Shown here piece after piece: positions 46,401 to 58,115 of a stretch of 64,000 nt of DNA. The position numbers were made by a program, and so were the translations under genes. The notes beneath the pieces were generated by a model. It saw only the letters and a list, made by a program, of their open reading frames with translations, made no database searches and was not told the DNA's origin. The stretch comes from Allolobophora icterica. Its lineage: Eukaryota; Annelida; Clitellata; Crassiclitellata; Lumbricidae. Numbering within the stretch: position 1 is the stretch's first letter; each line of letters starts with the position of its first letter. Where the stretch lies: positions 32,605,103 to 32,669,102 of the forward strand of contig OY744611.1 of assembly GCA_963556255.1 (NCBI GenBank), written 5' to 3'.

Positions 46401-46905
46401 GGGTTTGGGGGCTTTTGTGAAATTGTCATTTGAACATATTTGTAAAAAATATTATATTGGAGACCACAAATTTGGTTGATATATTGATTTTTTAATTACT
46501 TATTTTATCATTTTTATTTCGATTTATTATTACTTCAATGTTTTACAATCAATGCTTCTAGCTTCTGTCCCATTGTGCGTTTGCTAATGGTGTAATAAAG
46601 AATATACTTACTTACTTACTTACTTATTACGTTGATTTTTAGGGGCGCCATATTTAGGACTTTTGGGGGGTTGATTTTTTCACGCTTGGCACAGAGCGCA
46701 ATACAGCTTGATACGTTCCTCAAAATCAAAATTTAAGAAGCAATTAAATAGTTATAAAATGCAGACGATTGAATTTCTTCTTTGAAATCTTTCAAACTAT
46801 ACAGTCCCGCCTTCCGAATCCTCCAGCTCGACAGCATTATAACGTCACAAAGACGTTATCAACTTCTGTAGCATAAATACCGCTTAAAACCATACCTATT
46901 GGAGA

Positions 46906-46985
46906 TGTGCCGCGTGGCTGGTTGCCACCGTGTCACTCACCAGATGTGTACGGACCGGGTTCGATACCCGCCTGCGCAGTGACAT
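46906..46985 (+). repeat. tRNA-derived SINE
   Basis: GTGGCTGGTTGCC and a perfect B box GGTTCGATACC at tRNA spacing. Confidence 0.65.
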
Positions 46986-47040
46986 GATTTTTGTTTCAAC
47001 TTTTTTTCGTTTCTAACCTCACAATCCGCTGCATGGGGGC

Positions 47041-47350
47041 CTATACAGATTCTGAATTTCTTGGGGGCTTTTTAAAATTTTATTTGTACTGATCAGCGTC
47101 CAAACAAAGGATGAGCCGCGAGAAGCAGCATATTCACATACGTTCAGTAAAAAAATCGATTGGAAGGCAGGATGACAATCGGTTCCAGGTCAAGAACCAG
47201 AGGGGTCAGGCAGGTAGACTGCAAAGGTGGATGGTGTTTAGATTTGGAGCGAGTACTCCTTGTACTCCCACAAATTACGCCTATGCTTGGCCCGTTTCGG
47301 TGCCAGGTCAGAATTAGCCTATATTATTAATTATTATATAATAATATAAA
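47041..47350. repeat. duplicated block R, copy 2
   Basis: Partner of 43436-43740. Confidence 0.9.
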
Positions 47351-48146
47351 GGAAAGCGAACACACGATAACACTCCACTATAGGCTATATACAGTGTATT
47401 TGATCTCTATAGGCCTAATGAATTCTATTATCATGATTCCAAGAGTCGCTCTCACTGGGCCATATACGACACCCACAATTTGCCAGAAAGTTTTGACGAT
47501 TCGAAACCATTTATGTGCCCATCATACATTAATTTTACCATAGCCTAGGCCTTATTATTCGAAACTTCTGTAGTCTGCAGCCTCTATATATACATCTTAT
47601 CTAAAAGAATTAAAAGAGAGGAGTTTCTTTACTGAGGCCGTCACGAGAGGCCGTCATAGTCTGAAGTGTTTGCGACTTCATATGAGAGCAGAGGCGGCGC
47701 TACACCAGGGCGAGCCAGGGCATATGCCCTGGTAAAAAAGTCGTTGCCCTGGTCGTTGCCCTGGTCGTTGCCCTGCCAGTATTTTTACCCTGTCCAGAAT
47801 TTGTTCGGAGCGTATTTTTTATATTCTTAGAAAAATATTAAAATTGGGCGCTATAATTCGTTATATTGAGTGAGTTAAATGTAAATGTAAAGACCTGCTT
47901 GCCTCAACAGCATTACTTACTTACTGTTCCCTCCGTCCGAAGCAACGACTTCTTATATATCGGAGTCCGAAGTCCGCGCTCTAAGTCTGCGCAGTCGAAA
48001 ACGTCATAATATTCAACACAATGACGTCACTCAAAACGCGATCTATCCATTATCATCGATCATCGTAATTTTTAATTATATTTTATTCGATATCTTGATA
48101 ATCTTGCTACTTAATTCTTAAAGTTTGAGTGATCGATACCGTTAGG

Positions 48147-48204
48147 ATGGATCGGTTTGTGAAGAAACCGAATCCGAAACGCCCGCGTTTAACTTCCGAC
48201 GACG
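48147..48204 (+). CDS. hAT transposase first exon
   Basis: MDRFVKKPNPKRPRLTSDD followed by donor G/GTAAGT. A short MDRF-type basic start followed by an intron is common in ZMYM-like hAT genes. Confidence 0.55.
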
Positions 48205-48998
48205 GTAAGTAATTTAAAGCAAAGCATAGAAATGCCAGCCTAACAACGTCCTACACCCCGGCGTCGCCGCCCGATTCTTTATTCGTTTAATCTGAATGTA
48301 CCGTACGTGATTATGGCATTATATTGCGTGAAAATAGTCGTAAAATTGCTTAAGTAACGCAAATCTGCATTTTCAATTCTATTCATAAAATGAATTAATT
48401 AATTTCATTAATAAAAAATATCATTTGAAACTTGAAAGAGCTACCAGTATCAACCTATAATATAGATTCCCCACCACAACGTGGCTGTCAGGACTTTGGC
48501 GTACTCATATATATCTAACTGCAATAACTGGAGTGGAGAAGAAATACCATTTAGTTTAACTTATAATCAATGTTGTATCCGGAAAGTGTTACATTCCGAT
48601 TGGTGCCTACTGTACTTTTGCATTGAATTCGGATCAATAAAGTTGAATTGAACTGAAGAAATTGAATTGAATTCAGATGCAATAATCAGTTAGGCTAATG
48701 GTATGACCGCAAATTGCAAAGTTGCAAACACACATGAGGATTCTAACTGGAGAGAAACCATTAATCTGTAATCACTGCCATAAATAGTTCACACAGGATG
48801 GCAGCTTGCAAATGCACACGAGGATCCATACTGAAAAGTAGCCTTTTAGTTGCAGTCACTGCAGTCATGGCAGCACATATAAATATGAATACACATGGCT
48901 CGAGCCCGTTCATCCCATCCATACATTCCACGCATATAAACTTATTACTGCATTAATTATCCATACAATAGGCATATCTATGACAAATCGATATAATT

Positions 48999-49589
48999 TT
49001 GCGTTGGGCGGTTGTAGACACACAATACGTGGAGTTGACATGCGAAGGGGCCACAGATGAAGCTAGTCCTGTTGCCAATGCATCCTTTCAAACCTTGGAC
49101 TTTCACATTGATTTTAATTTAGGTGAAAGTGACAAAGATAGCGAGCTTGGCGATGAACATGCTGATGACGTACTAGGACCACCTGTGCAAGTTCAGTCCT
49201 GTCACCCGGTCGCACCCGGTCCAAGTGATCTAGCGCAGTCATGGATGTTGATGGCCCAAGGCAACTGTATATAAGAACCTATCCGAGTCACGTAAGTGAG
49301 ACGAAAGGGGCGATTTAATTACACATGGTTCAAGCTGTACAGCTGGTTGGAATACTCAAAAGTGAATGATTCTGCTTATTGCTTTTATTGTCATTTTGTC
49401 ATGACTACCAGGCAAGAATCACAAGAACGACGCAAGGATCAAGTGTTTATTCACAGTGGTTTTCGTGCCTGGAACAGGTGCACTGGGTCGGATAAGAAGT
49501 CAAACGCATTTCTCCAACACAAGTCATGTACTCCGAAGAACATCGCTCCAGTGCTGAAAAATATAGCCTACAACCTACAAAACAATTAA
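48999..49589 (+). pseudogene. hAT transposase TTF-type zinc-finger region, frameshifted
   Basis: Three frames are needed. An acidic stretch ends PSDLAQS (to about 49240); a second frame reads DGPRQLYIRTYPS; a third (from 49296) gives FNYTWFKLYSWLEYSKVND and AYCFYCHF, then FLQHKSC. That order matches the N-terminal TTF zinc finger of ZMYM-like hAT transposases. The catalytic RNase H-like fold and dimerisation region are absent. Confidence 0.7.
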
Positions 49590-49712
49590 TGTCTCAGGGA
49601 AAACAGCTACCACGCTCCCCATGAATCGCCGCCCTCTGCCCTGGTTACTTTCATGACTGCCCTGGCTATGCCCTGGTTACAAAAAGTGTCTGGCGCCGCC
49701 CCTGTATGAGAG

Positions 49713-50480
49713 GGGGTGGCTTGAATAGGCTACCGTTATCTCCCTCGATCGATACCTGATCTCCATCCGATAGTGTAGGTGAGTCATTACCTAATTTTAT
49801 TGCCTAGTTGGCTAGAGAGCGCAAGTGAAGGCTCTGAGAAATCTTATCTTTCCGCCTGACGGCAATTTGAACCCCGACCTCTGTTGACAGTCAAGCGCGC
49901 GATAACCATTAAGCCATTATTGGTTAACTAATAGCTACATATTAGGCCTAGCCTACATTGGTTGGAGCCTAGACCTACGTCAAGGCGCCTCTTAGCGTGA
50001 GAACGACGGTCCGCGCACAGATCATGGCTTATTCAAGAATCTCTTGCTTCCACGGTCAGTAGGCTACACGTACGTGTATATAGAATATGGCACCCATTCA
50101 AACAATTTGAAGCATCCTTCGCGCGGAAGGCAGACGACGTGCTTAGTCCTACAGCGCATGCAATGAGAAGCGCGTTCTTCGCAGCCTGTCGCAGGTTCTG
50201 TCCTTTCCAAAATAATGGTCTGTACGTACAATCTCAGACCTAGTCACCTAGGCAGCATAACTTCGTCCCTTTTCGTCCTACCCGATGACGACTGCAAGAA
50301 CTATAATACCTCGTATGCTATATAGAAATATATTCTGAAGCAGAGAAGTAAGAGACAATCAATGGTCACATGTGATCCACTACCATTCTATCTTGTTACA
50401 TGCAACGTTCTGTATGCATGATGGGTTGAATAACTCAGTAAACGAATATAGGCCTAGATATATAAACAGGCACGTTAGAA
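49713..50480. other. intergenic with antisense tRNA-like SINE
   Basis: At 49851-49920 the minus strand carries TGGCTTAATGG and GGGGTTCAAATTGCC. No gene seen. Confidence 0.45.
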
Positions 50481-50965
50481 AAGTAATCGTAATCGTAAAC
50501 TCAACATTTATAAAGCGCTACTCTAAAGCTAAGCGCTGCGTCGTATCAGAGGGATTGTCCAGAGATCGATGTCCAATCTGTGGAAGTCCGGTTGCCAGAG
50601 AGACCAGAGAGCGGAGGCAGCTACAGCAGCTCCTACCGCGGGTTTCGTTGAGGATGAGCAGGGCTCGAGAGTTTGGAAGGCGGAGGATCGGGGGACCAAA
50701 AGGATTTCACCAAAAACGCAACCTAGCCCTACGGTCGGTGGTCGCCTGGTCGGTGATGAGGTCGATGATGGTGACTGTCACCACCACTTTCAAAAGTTGT
50801 GACCGGACGGTGGTAGCCTACACCACCATCACAATACAGTAACGCCCATGGATCTGGATCTCGTCCGATGAAATTCATTGAAAACGAGCAGGTTCGAGGC
50901 ATTACGCTCGCTATAGGAAATCGCGTAGGCCCTATATTTATATTTTACATTTACATTTACCCATC
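50480..50965. repeat. LINE-end fragment and SINE-like block
   Basis: ATTTATAAAGCGCTACTC is an antisense LINE 3' end. The block from 50842 (TCCGATGAAATTCATTG, GCAGGTTCGAGG) matches those at 36945 and 61751. Confidence 0.45.
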
Positions 50966-51173
50966 TAACATTATGCCCGCCAAGATGCTCGCACGCTTTA
51001 AAGCTCCGCATGGTGTCACTATAATGTGAAACATCGTGTAAGTCGTCATGTGGAAACAGCTGCGTAGTGGGACTCTATCCAGATCCATAGTCGGCGAAGA
51101 GAGCGAATGCAAATTCTGAGCAACAACAAATCAACCGAGTTGTCATTTGCCGAATTTTGACGGATTTACACAA

Positions 51174-51210
51174 ATGGGGGTTCAGATAGAAACGATTAAA
51201 AACGGAGATG
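51174..51210 (+). CDS. FKBP1A: FKBP exon 1
   Basis: [12 protein letters not shown], then G/GTAATA in phase 1. MGVQ is the canonical FKBP12 start, which fixes the ATG. Confidence 0.93.
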
Positions 51211-54200
51211 GTAATACATGTTACGCGATCAATACAAACGTGTGGTTACTGGGTCTTAGATTGCATGGTAATTTATATAGCGGCTTTTTGCGTATCGTAT
51301 TGTATTGTATTGTATTGTATTGTATTGTATTGTATCTAGAAATGTATAAAGCGCCTCTCGCAGAATAACTATTCAGAGGCGCTCTCAGCACTGAAGCCCG
51401 GGGATACAGAAATGCCTTTAGGGAACGCGAGACTGATGAGGAAAAGCCAGTCATTAGTTTAGCCCTGAGCAAATGGGGAAGGCTATTCCAGATCATGGGA
51501 CCCAGTGCTGGGCCAAGGCAGTTTTAGCCCTGGGAACAAAAGATCAAGCCGATGTCCAGAGCGCAATGGGCGAGAAGAAGATGCAGATAGCGGCCTTCGC
51601 AGATAGTTTAAGAGATATTTCGGAGCACTACCCTGTTGAGATTTAGAGACAAGGAAGAGGATCTTATAGCAGATGCACGCAGCAATAGGGAGCCAGTGCA
51701 GGACATTAAGCATGTAGCAGGGTTATGGGGTTATGGTCTGTATCGTTTAAGTAAAAGGTGTAAACTGAGAAAATTCCGAGGGAATTTTAATTCAGGATCG
51801 CACACCCATCAATGAAGTACCTCGAGTTTTGTATTCGCAGTTCTGTTAAACTGCTTTTCACTGTAGCAGTGAGTTTCCAAGTAGGGCGTTTACTTCTTAT
51901 TGTATCGGTTCAGTGATCCGTACTGTATCATATTGGGCGTGTAGCGTAATGTTTGGATCCTTCCAAATGATTATTCACACGGCTCTTGCATATTTAAATG
52001 ATCAGACTTCACGCCTCTAGTGCCGCGTTGAATAGGCGCTGTATAAATTTGTTATAAACTATGCATTACATTACGATTGCTTTGAGCCTTTTGCATTTGT
52101 ATTTAGGTTGTACATATCCCAAAGATGGCCAGTTCGTTGTAGTACATTATACAGGTGAGCAGACATTTGCTTGGGCATTGTAATCAAATTGCCTTCATTA
52201 GTGCCGTTATCATAATCCAGAAGCCACAGTAAAATATCGCAGTCCTGTGGCCCGATTGAAATCTTGAAATCTCAACTGTTCCGTTGTGACTGCTTGAGGT
52301 GTGGTTGTGGTTACCAGCAGTGGGTAAGGGCAATTCTGTTAAATGCATGGAAACCATGTGTGTCCAGTGGAGTTGTGCACCAGTTGGGAGAAGAGACCTA
52401 CTGTCTTGATGAGTGAATTGCATAGGGATAATTTTAATCAATGGGAAGTAGTCTGAACCAGTGGATCCCTGAGGTTACAGTCCAGCCTGCAAACCACAAA
52501 ATTGCAACCTTACATAATGTACCTGACCTGTCTTCAGGGGCGTCTATCCCCCTAAGTCATTGGAGCAACTTCCCCTTCCCTCCTCTTCTTCCCCTCCCCC
52601 CCCCCTAAAATGGTGGCACACACACTGACAGATCTCCCCCCCCCTATTTTTTGGATGGAGCATTTGCTCCAAGGTTTCTATGGTGTAGACCAGCGGTTCC
52701 CAAACTTTTCTGGGTCGCGACCCACTTGTGAATATCGTGGCAGTCTCGGGACCCACTCTATAAAATTAAGCATTGTGTACTAAAATTTGCTTCGTAAATT
52801 GGCATCGAAATATATGCGGATTTACGTGAAGTGTTTGGAAATTTAAAGCATTTAAAGGAAACATAGATTAAAACAGTTAACAAATTATTGCAATCCAAAA
52901 GCAACTGTCGTAGGCTACCTATGTAGGCCCTAATGTAACGATGTAAGTGATGTTGTTGCTCCGAAAAAATAAATGTTTCTCGGAAAAATTTGGCGACCCA
53001 CTTGCCAGAGCTTCGCGACCCACTTTTGGGTCGCGACCCACAGTTTGGGAAACTCTGGTGTAGACGCCCCTGCCTGTCTTACCTTACCCTGCATATATTC
53101 TGAACAAAGTTATTACTTGGCTTTCGTGCTAATTCGTGTTCTTAGTGAATTGCCTTGGACAAGCTTATAAATAGTCTGCAGTTAGCCTTCAAAACGGTTG
53201 TCTGTAGCACGACAATGCATTGTATAATTACTCTGTTACATTACATTGCCAATAATTAGCCTTTGATTTTTTTTGCTGCATTTTAACATATATTTTAACA
53301 TGATTCTACATAAATCTTTTGTTGCATAACGTTACGTTACGTTGAACAGGTACGTTGGTTGATGGCAAGAAATTCGATTCATCAAGGGATCGTGGTCGAC
53401 CTTTCACATTTCAGATTGGCAAAGGACAAGTAATTAAAGGTCTGTTGAGCTCTCTCTCTTGTAATGTAATGTAACTGGTGACTTTTCATTGTAGTTGTAA
53501 TCTTCAGATTCTTCGTCGCTGAACAGAGTTAAGTTGTGGGAACCAGCTTATCAACAGAATGCGAAGTGAAAAACAAAATAAGGCAGGCTTAGTCAGGTTT
53601 GATTCCAAGCTGAGATCCACAATCTGTTCTAACCTTATCTGAAACATTTGCAACAGGAAATGTGAAAATTTTATCATATGAAAACCGTTTTATTCTAAAA
53701 GTAAATATAGCTCGACATGTTATTTTGTATTGTTACACGATAAAGTCGGAATGCACAGTAACAGATTGTATACTCTTGGATATGCATATGTGTTGGCAGG
53801 TTGTGAATTCATTCAAGTTCAAGTTCAAGTTCAAGTTTATTTTTCCTGCAACCAACATCTGACAATTATGACAGTACCATGTAAACTACGTGTAGGGCTA
53901 CCAGGAGGAAGACCCAGAAGGGATCAATGATCCCGCTACCTAGGGTCACCTATGGTACTAAATTTAAAAAAAAAAGGATATTACATGACAGCCAGTTAAC
54001 ATTCAATGACAGGAAATAAACACAGACCAGAGGTGAACTTAACTAACTTAACTACAACACCCATAATGCTGGATAACAATGGTTCAATAGCCTTGTTCTA
54101 TCAGATAATGTCGTAATTTATTTTTAAAGATCAGTAAGCCCGGTGATTGGCGTATCAGTAAGGGTATACTATTCCAAACCTTGGCTCCTGTATATCTAAT

Positions 54201-57200
54201 GGAAAACAAGCGGATATTTGTACGTGCAAAGGGTTGCCGATATAGATCAGTGCTTCTTGTAGGATAGGAGTGAATTTCAGCGGTGCGGTGGAAGAATTGA
54301 TTATATATAACAGGTAACAGATTTCGTTCATAACGATACATAAATACGCCCACTTGTGCAATCCTAATTTGCTCCACTTTCAGTACACAAAGGTTAATAA
54401 ACAATGGATCGGTGTGTGATCCGTATGGAGTGCCAGCGACGATTCGAATGGCTCGCTTTTGTAGGATGGTGAGTCTCTGTAAATTAGATTTATAATTGGA
54501 GGCCCATGTTGAATTGCAATAAGCAAGGTAGGGGTAGATCAACGTATAATAGAGCGTTAAACGAACCCTGGGTGGTAACAGATATGAGGCGCGACTTAGA
54601 ATGCCTACATTCTTAGCAATTTTTGTTGAGATAGTGTTGATATGATCTTTCCATGACAAGTGTTGGTCAACTATTACGCCCAGAAATTTAGATGAGGTTA
54701 CTTGAGTTACGGGGATACCATCAATGTATAGGGTATTAGAGTCCGAGGGGCAGCTTTTTTTATGAGACCGAAACAGTATATAATTAGTCTTATCCAAGTT
54801 TAGGGATAGTTTATTTGCCCGAAACCAATTAGCAATCTGAAGTAATTCAGCATTCATTATTGAATAAAGAGCATCTAAGGAACTATGAGAGAGAAAAATG
54901 TTTGTATCATCCGCAAAAAGAACGAAAAACATAAGTGATGAGGCGTTTGGAAGATCATTAATGTAGATTAGGAACAATAGCGGTCCCAAGTTCGATCCCT
55001 GAGGAACTCCAATGTTTATTGCACGCAAGGACGAAAATGCTCCATTGCAGTATACTACCTGAGAGCGATTCTCAAGGTAACTAGCAAGCCACGAGAGTTG
55101 AACTCCTCGTATGCCATAATTACTGAGTTTTTTTAGTAAGATACTGTGATTTACAGTATCGAATGCCTTAGCTAAATCGAAAAAAACGCCAAGTGAGTAT
55201 TCTTTATTCTCTATTGCACCTGAAATCTTATCTTGAATACTCAATAGTGGCATAGAGGGGGAGCGACCGGCTTGAAATCCATGTTGAGAGGGAAATATTA
55301 TATTAGCTTTTTCAAAAAAACTGCTAAGCCTTTCATACATTAATTTTTCACAAATTTTTGCAAAAAATGGAAGGACAGAAATGGGTCTGTAATTAGCGAC
55401 GTCATCCTTCTCACCTCTTTTAAAGATAGGAACAACCTTGGCTATTTTCAAAGCGTTTGGAAATATGCCAGAGTTAAAAGAAGAGTTCACTATTTCAGCA
55501 AGTGGTCTAGCGACATTGACTAATGAAGGAGAGGCGACGAAGGGGTCTATGTCATCAATGCCTTTACTATGAGATAAGCGAATGGTGCGACCCAGTTTAA
55601 GAATTTCCTCCGGATTTGTTTCTTCCAGACCAAAGGAGTTGGCAATAGGAGGGCTCAAGTAATCTTCAAAGGATGTAATGGGATCTTGAATTTTATTAGC
55701 CAGAGATTGAGCTATTTCGGTAAAGTAAAAGTTAAATTTATTGGCTATTTCCTCAGGGTCGTCAATCTTATGTCCATCACAATTTAATGTAGTAATGACC
55801 GAACCATGGTCCTCTATTCCAATCAAAGAGCGAATGAGACTCCATGTTTTCTTGAGATTATGGCTGTTTTTGCAGAACTCTGCAGCATAATAATTTTTTT
55901 CAGCTTGGATTCGGATCGATTTAAATTTATTTCTAAATGTGATGAATTTGCTTTTATTGGTCTCATTGGGATTTTTTATATATTTTAAGTATAACGAGTT
56001 TTTTGTTTTACAAGATTTTAGGAGACCAAGGGACATCCACGGCTTTTTTGGAAAGTTAGGCCGCCTGCTGCTTTTTTCAACAAGAGGAAAGGCTTTATCG
56101 TAGGCTTTTTTATATAACCTCATAAACTGATCGTAGGCCTCGCTTGGATTACTGTTGACGCAAGCCTCTGTAATTGATGCCCAGTCAGTGGTGGATAGAT
56201 CTATCTGAAAGGTGTTAATTCTATCATTAGTAATTATTCTACAGTTCTCAGCAGCAGATTTAACAGGGAATGGGGCCTCATAATCGAAGTGGGCAAATAT
56301 TGGTAGATGGTCCGAAATATCAGAAGCAATTATCGAGGAGGTGGTTACTCGTGGCCATACGTTTGTGAAAAAATTATCAATAAGTGAAGCGGAGTGATCA
56401 GTTATACGAGTTGGTCTAGTTATAACAGGCAGAAAATGGTGAGTTAGCATGCAGTTATAGAAACTGGTAGTTTGCCTATGTGTGTTGACCTTTATAAGGT
56501 CAATGTTAAAGTCTCCCATTAGTATTACTTCTTTATTTTTTTTAGATATGACTGAAAGTATACTTTCGATTTCTTCAGAAAAATCATCCAGCTCTTGACC
56601 CGGAGGCCTATATATCGCTCCCACCAGGATGAAGCCAGTCCTAACCGCCACTCGCATGAATAATCCCTCAAAAGTACTTGGATTGTTACATTTATCATGG
56701 TCAAAAGGCATAAGCGAGAGCTCATTTCTGACCAAAAAACCCACACCTCCTCCTTGGTCCCGCCCCCTTGGTTTATGTACAAACCGGTATCCGGGGATTT
56801 TTATCAGGTCTTCTGTAGCTTCATTCATTCATTCTGGAAATTTATATAGCGCCTCTTCAAGAGACCTTCTCAGAGGTGCAGAATGCCTCTTATTAGTCCA
56901 GAAAGCTATATAAGTCTGTTATTTTAATTTCAGTTTCAGTTTCAATGAAGAGAGATGCATGTGGGATGATATGGGGGAAATATGGATCCCAGTATTTCAA
57001 GAACTGGAAAGAATGTTTGTCAGTTTTTATAAATAAGTTAATTTGTAACTTTGTTAATTTTTGTCTTTAATTTCTTTCAGGATGGGACGAAGGAGTAAAA
57101 AAAGTAAATATGGCTCAGCATGTTATTTCCTATTGTTATACGATAAAGGTAAAGGAAAGGAAAGAAAAAGGTAGTTCCAAAGTCGAGGATCTTTTGACTG

Positions 57201-58083
57201 CAGTACAGACATGACCACAGCAATCCATCGAGAGTACTTTACTCTTAAGTGGTGTCACTACCACTTTCCACAGCTATTTATCTACCGGTATATTTCTAAG
57301 GTCCTTTGGATGGCTGAAAACAACCGAAAGTCCTCTGTATGTTTGTGTGTGTTTATGCATGTATATATGTATGTATAATTGTATATATGTATGTATGTAT
57401 ATTCGATGATTCGTTTATTTCAAATACAACAGGCAGAATGCTGTAGTTTACATAGAATATGTTCAGTGTGATGACTATTTAGTGGTTTGAGTTTAGTATA
57501 TGTATGTATGTATGTTTATTGAACATCAAAGCTGACATTAGGGCAACTAGAACAAGCTACAGGGTTATAGACTCGCGAGTAGCTAATTAGCGTCAGTCAG
57601 TAGGCATTCTTGTAGAGAATACGGGGTATAAATTATGATCGTCTTTTTCAGGTAGGGTAAATTTTATGACTTTCCATGGACTTTCCTACGGACTAGTTAT
57701 GACTGTTGGCTTATGTTGACCTGTTCTGTTGTTGCCTGTTGATGCAGATGAGTGTTGGCCAACGAGTGACGTTGACCTGTCCGCCCGACTACGCCTACGG
57801 CAAACGTGGATATCCAGGAGTATATCCTTTGTTCCTCTTCATTTATTTAAAGCTGTAATTTATATGAAAAAGTTGCAGAAAACTTCTAAAATACTGAATT
57901 TTAACGAGATTTCTAGTGTGTGGATATTTAACAGGAGTAAAATCTCAGAGCTGTTTGTATGGACTGCATGTATGTATGCAGGTATAAATATATGTATCTA
58001 TGGTATGTATGTTTGTATATATGTACATGTGCTTCTATAGATATATGCATGTATGTATGTTTTTATGTATGTATGTATGTATG

Positions 58084-58115
<32 letters not shown>

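Larger units (their letters stand above)
47689..49704 (+). mobile_element. hAT element, 2.0 kb, with transposase remnant
   Basis: Exact duplication TATGAGAG (47681-47688, 49705-49712). Ends CAGAGGCGGCGCTA and TGGCGCCGCCCCTG are inverted, with repeated GCCCTGG near both ends. Inside lies the 5' part of a broken transposase gene. Confidence 0.93.

Noticed and set aside
50372..50842. 156-codon frame
   Set aside because: Spans a LINE-end fragment and unrelated DNA; Arg-rich composition with no domain.
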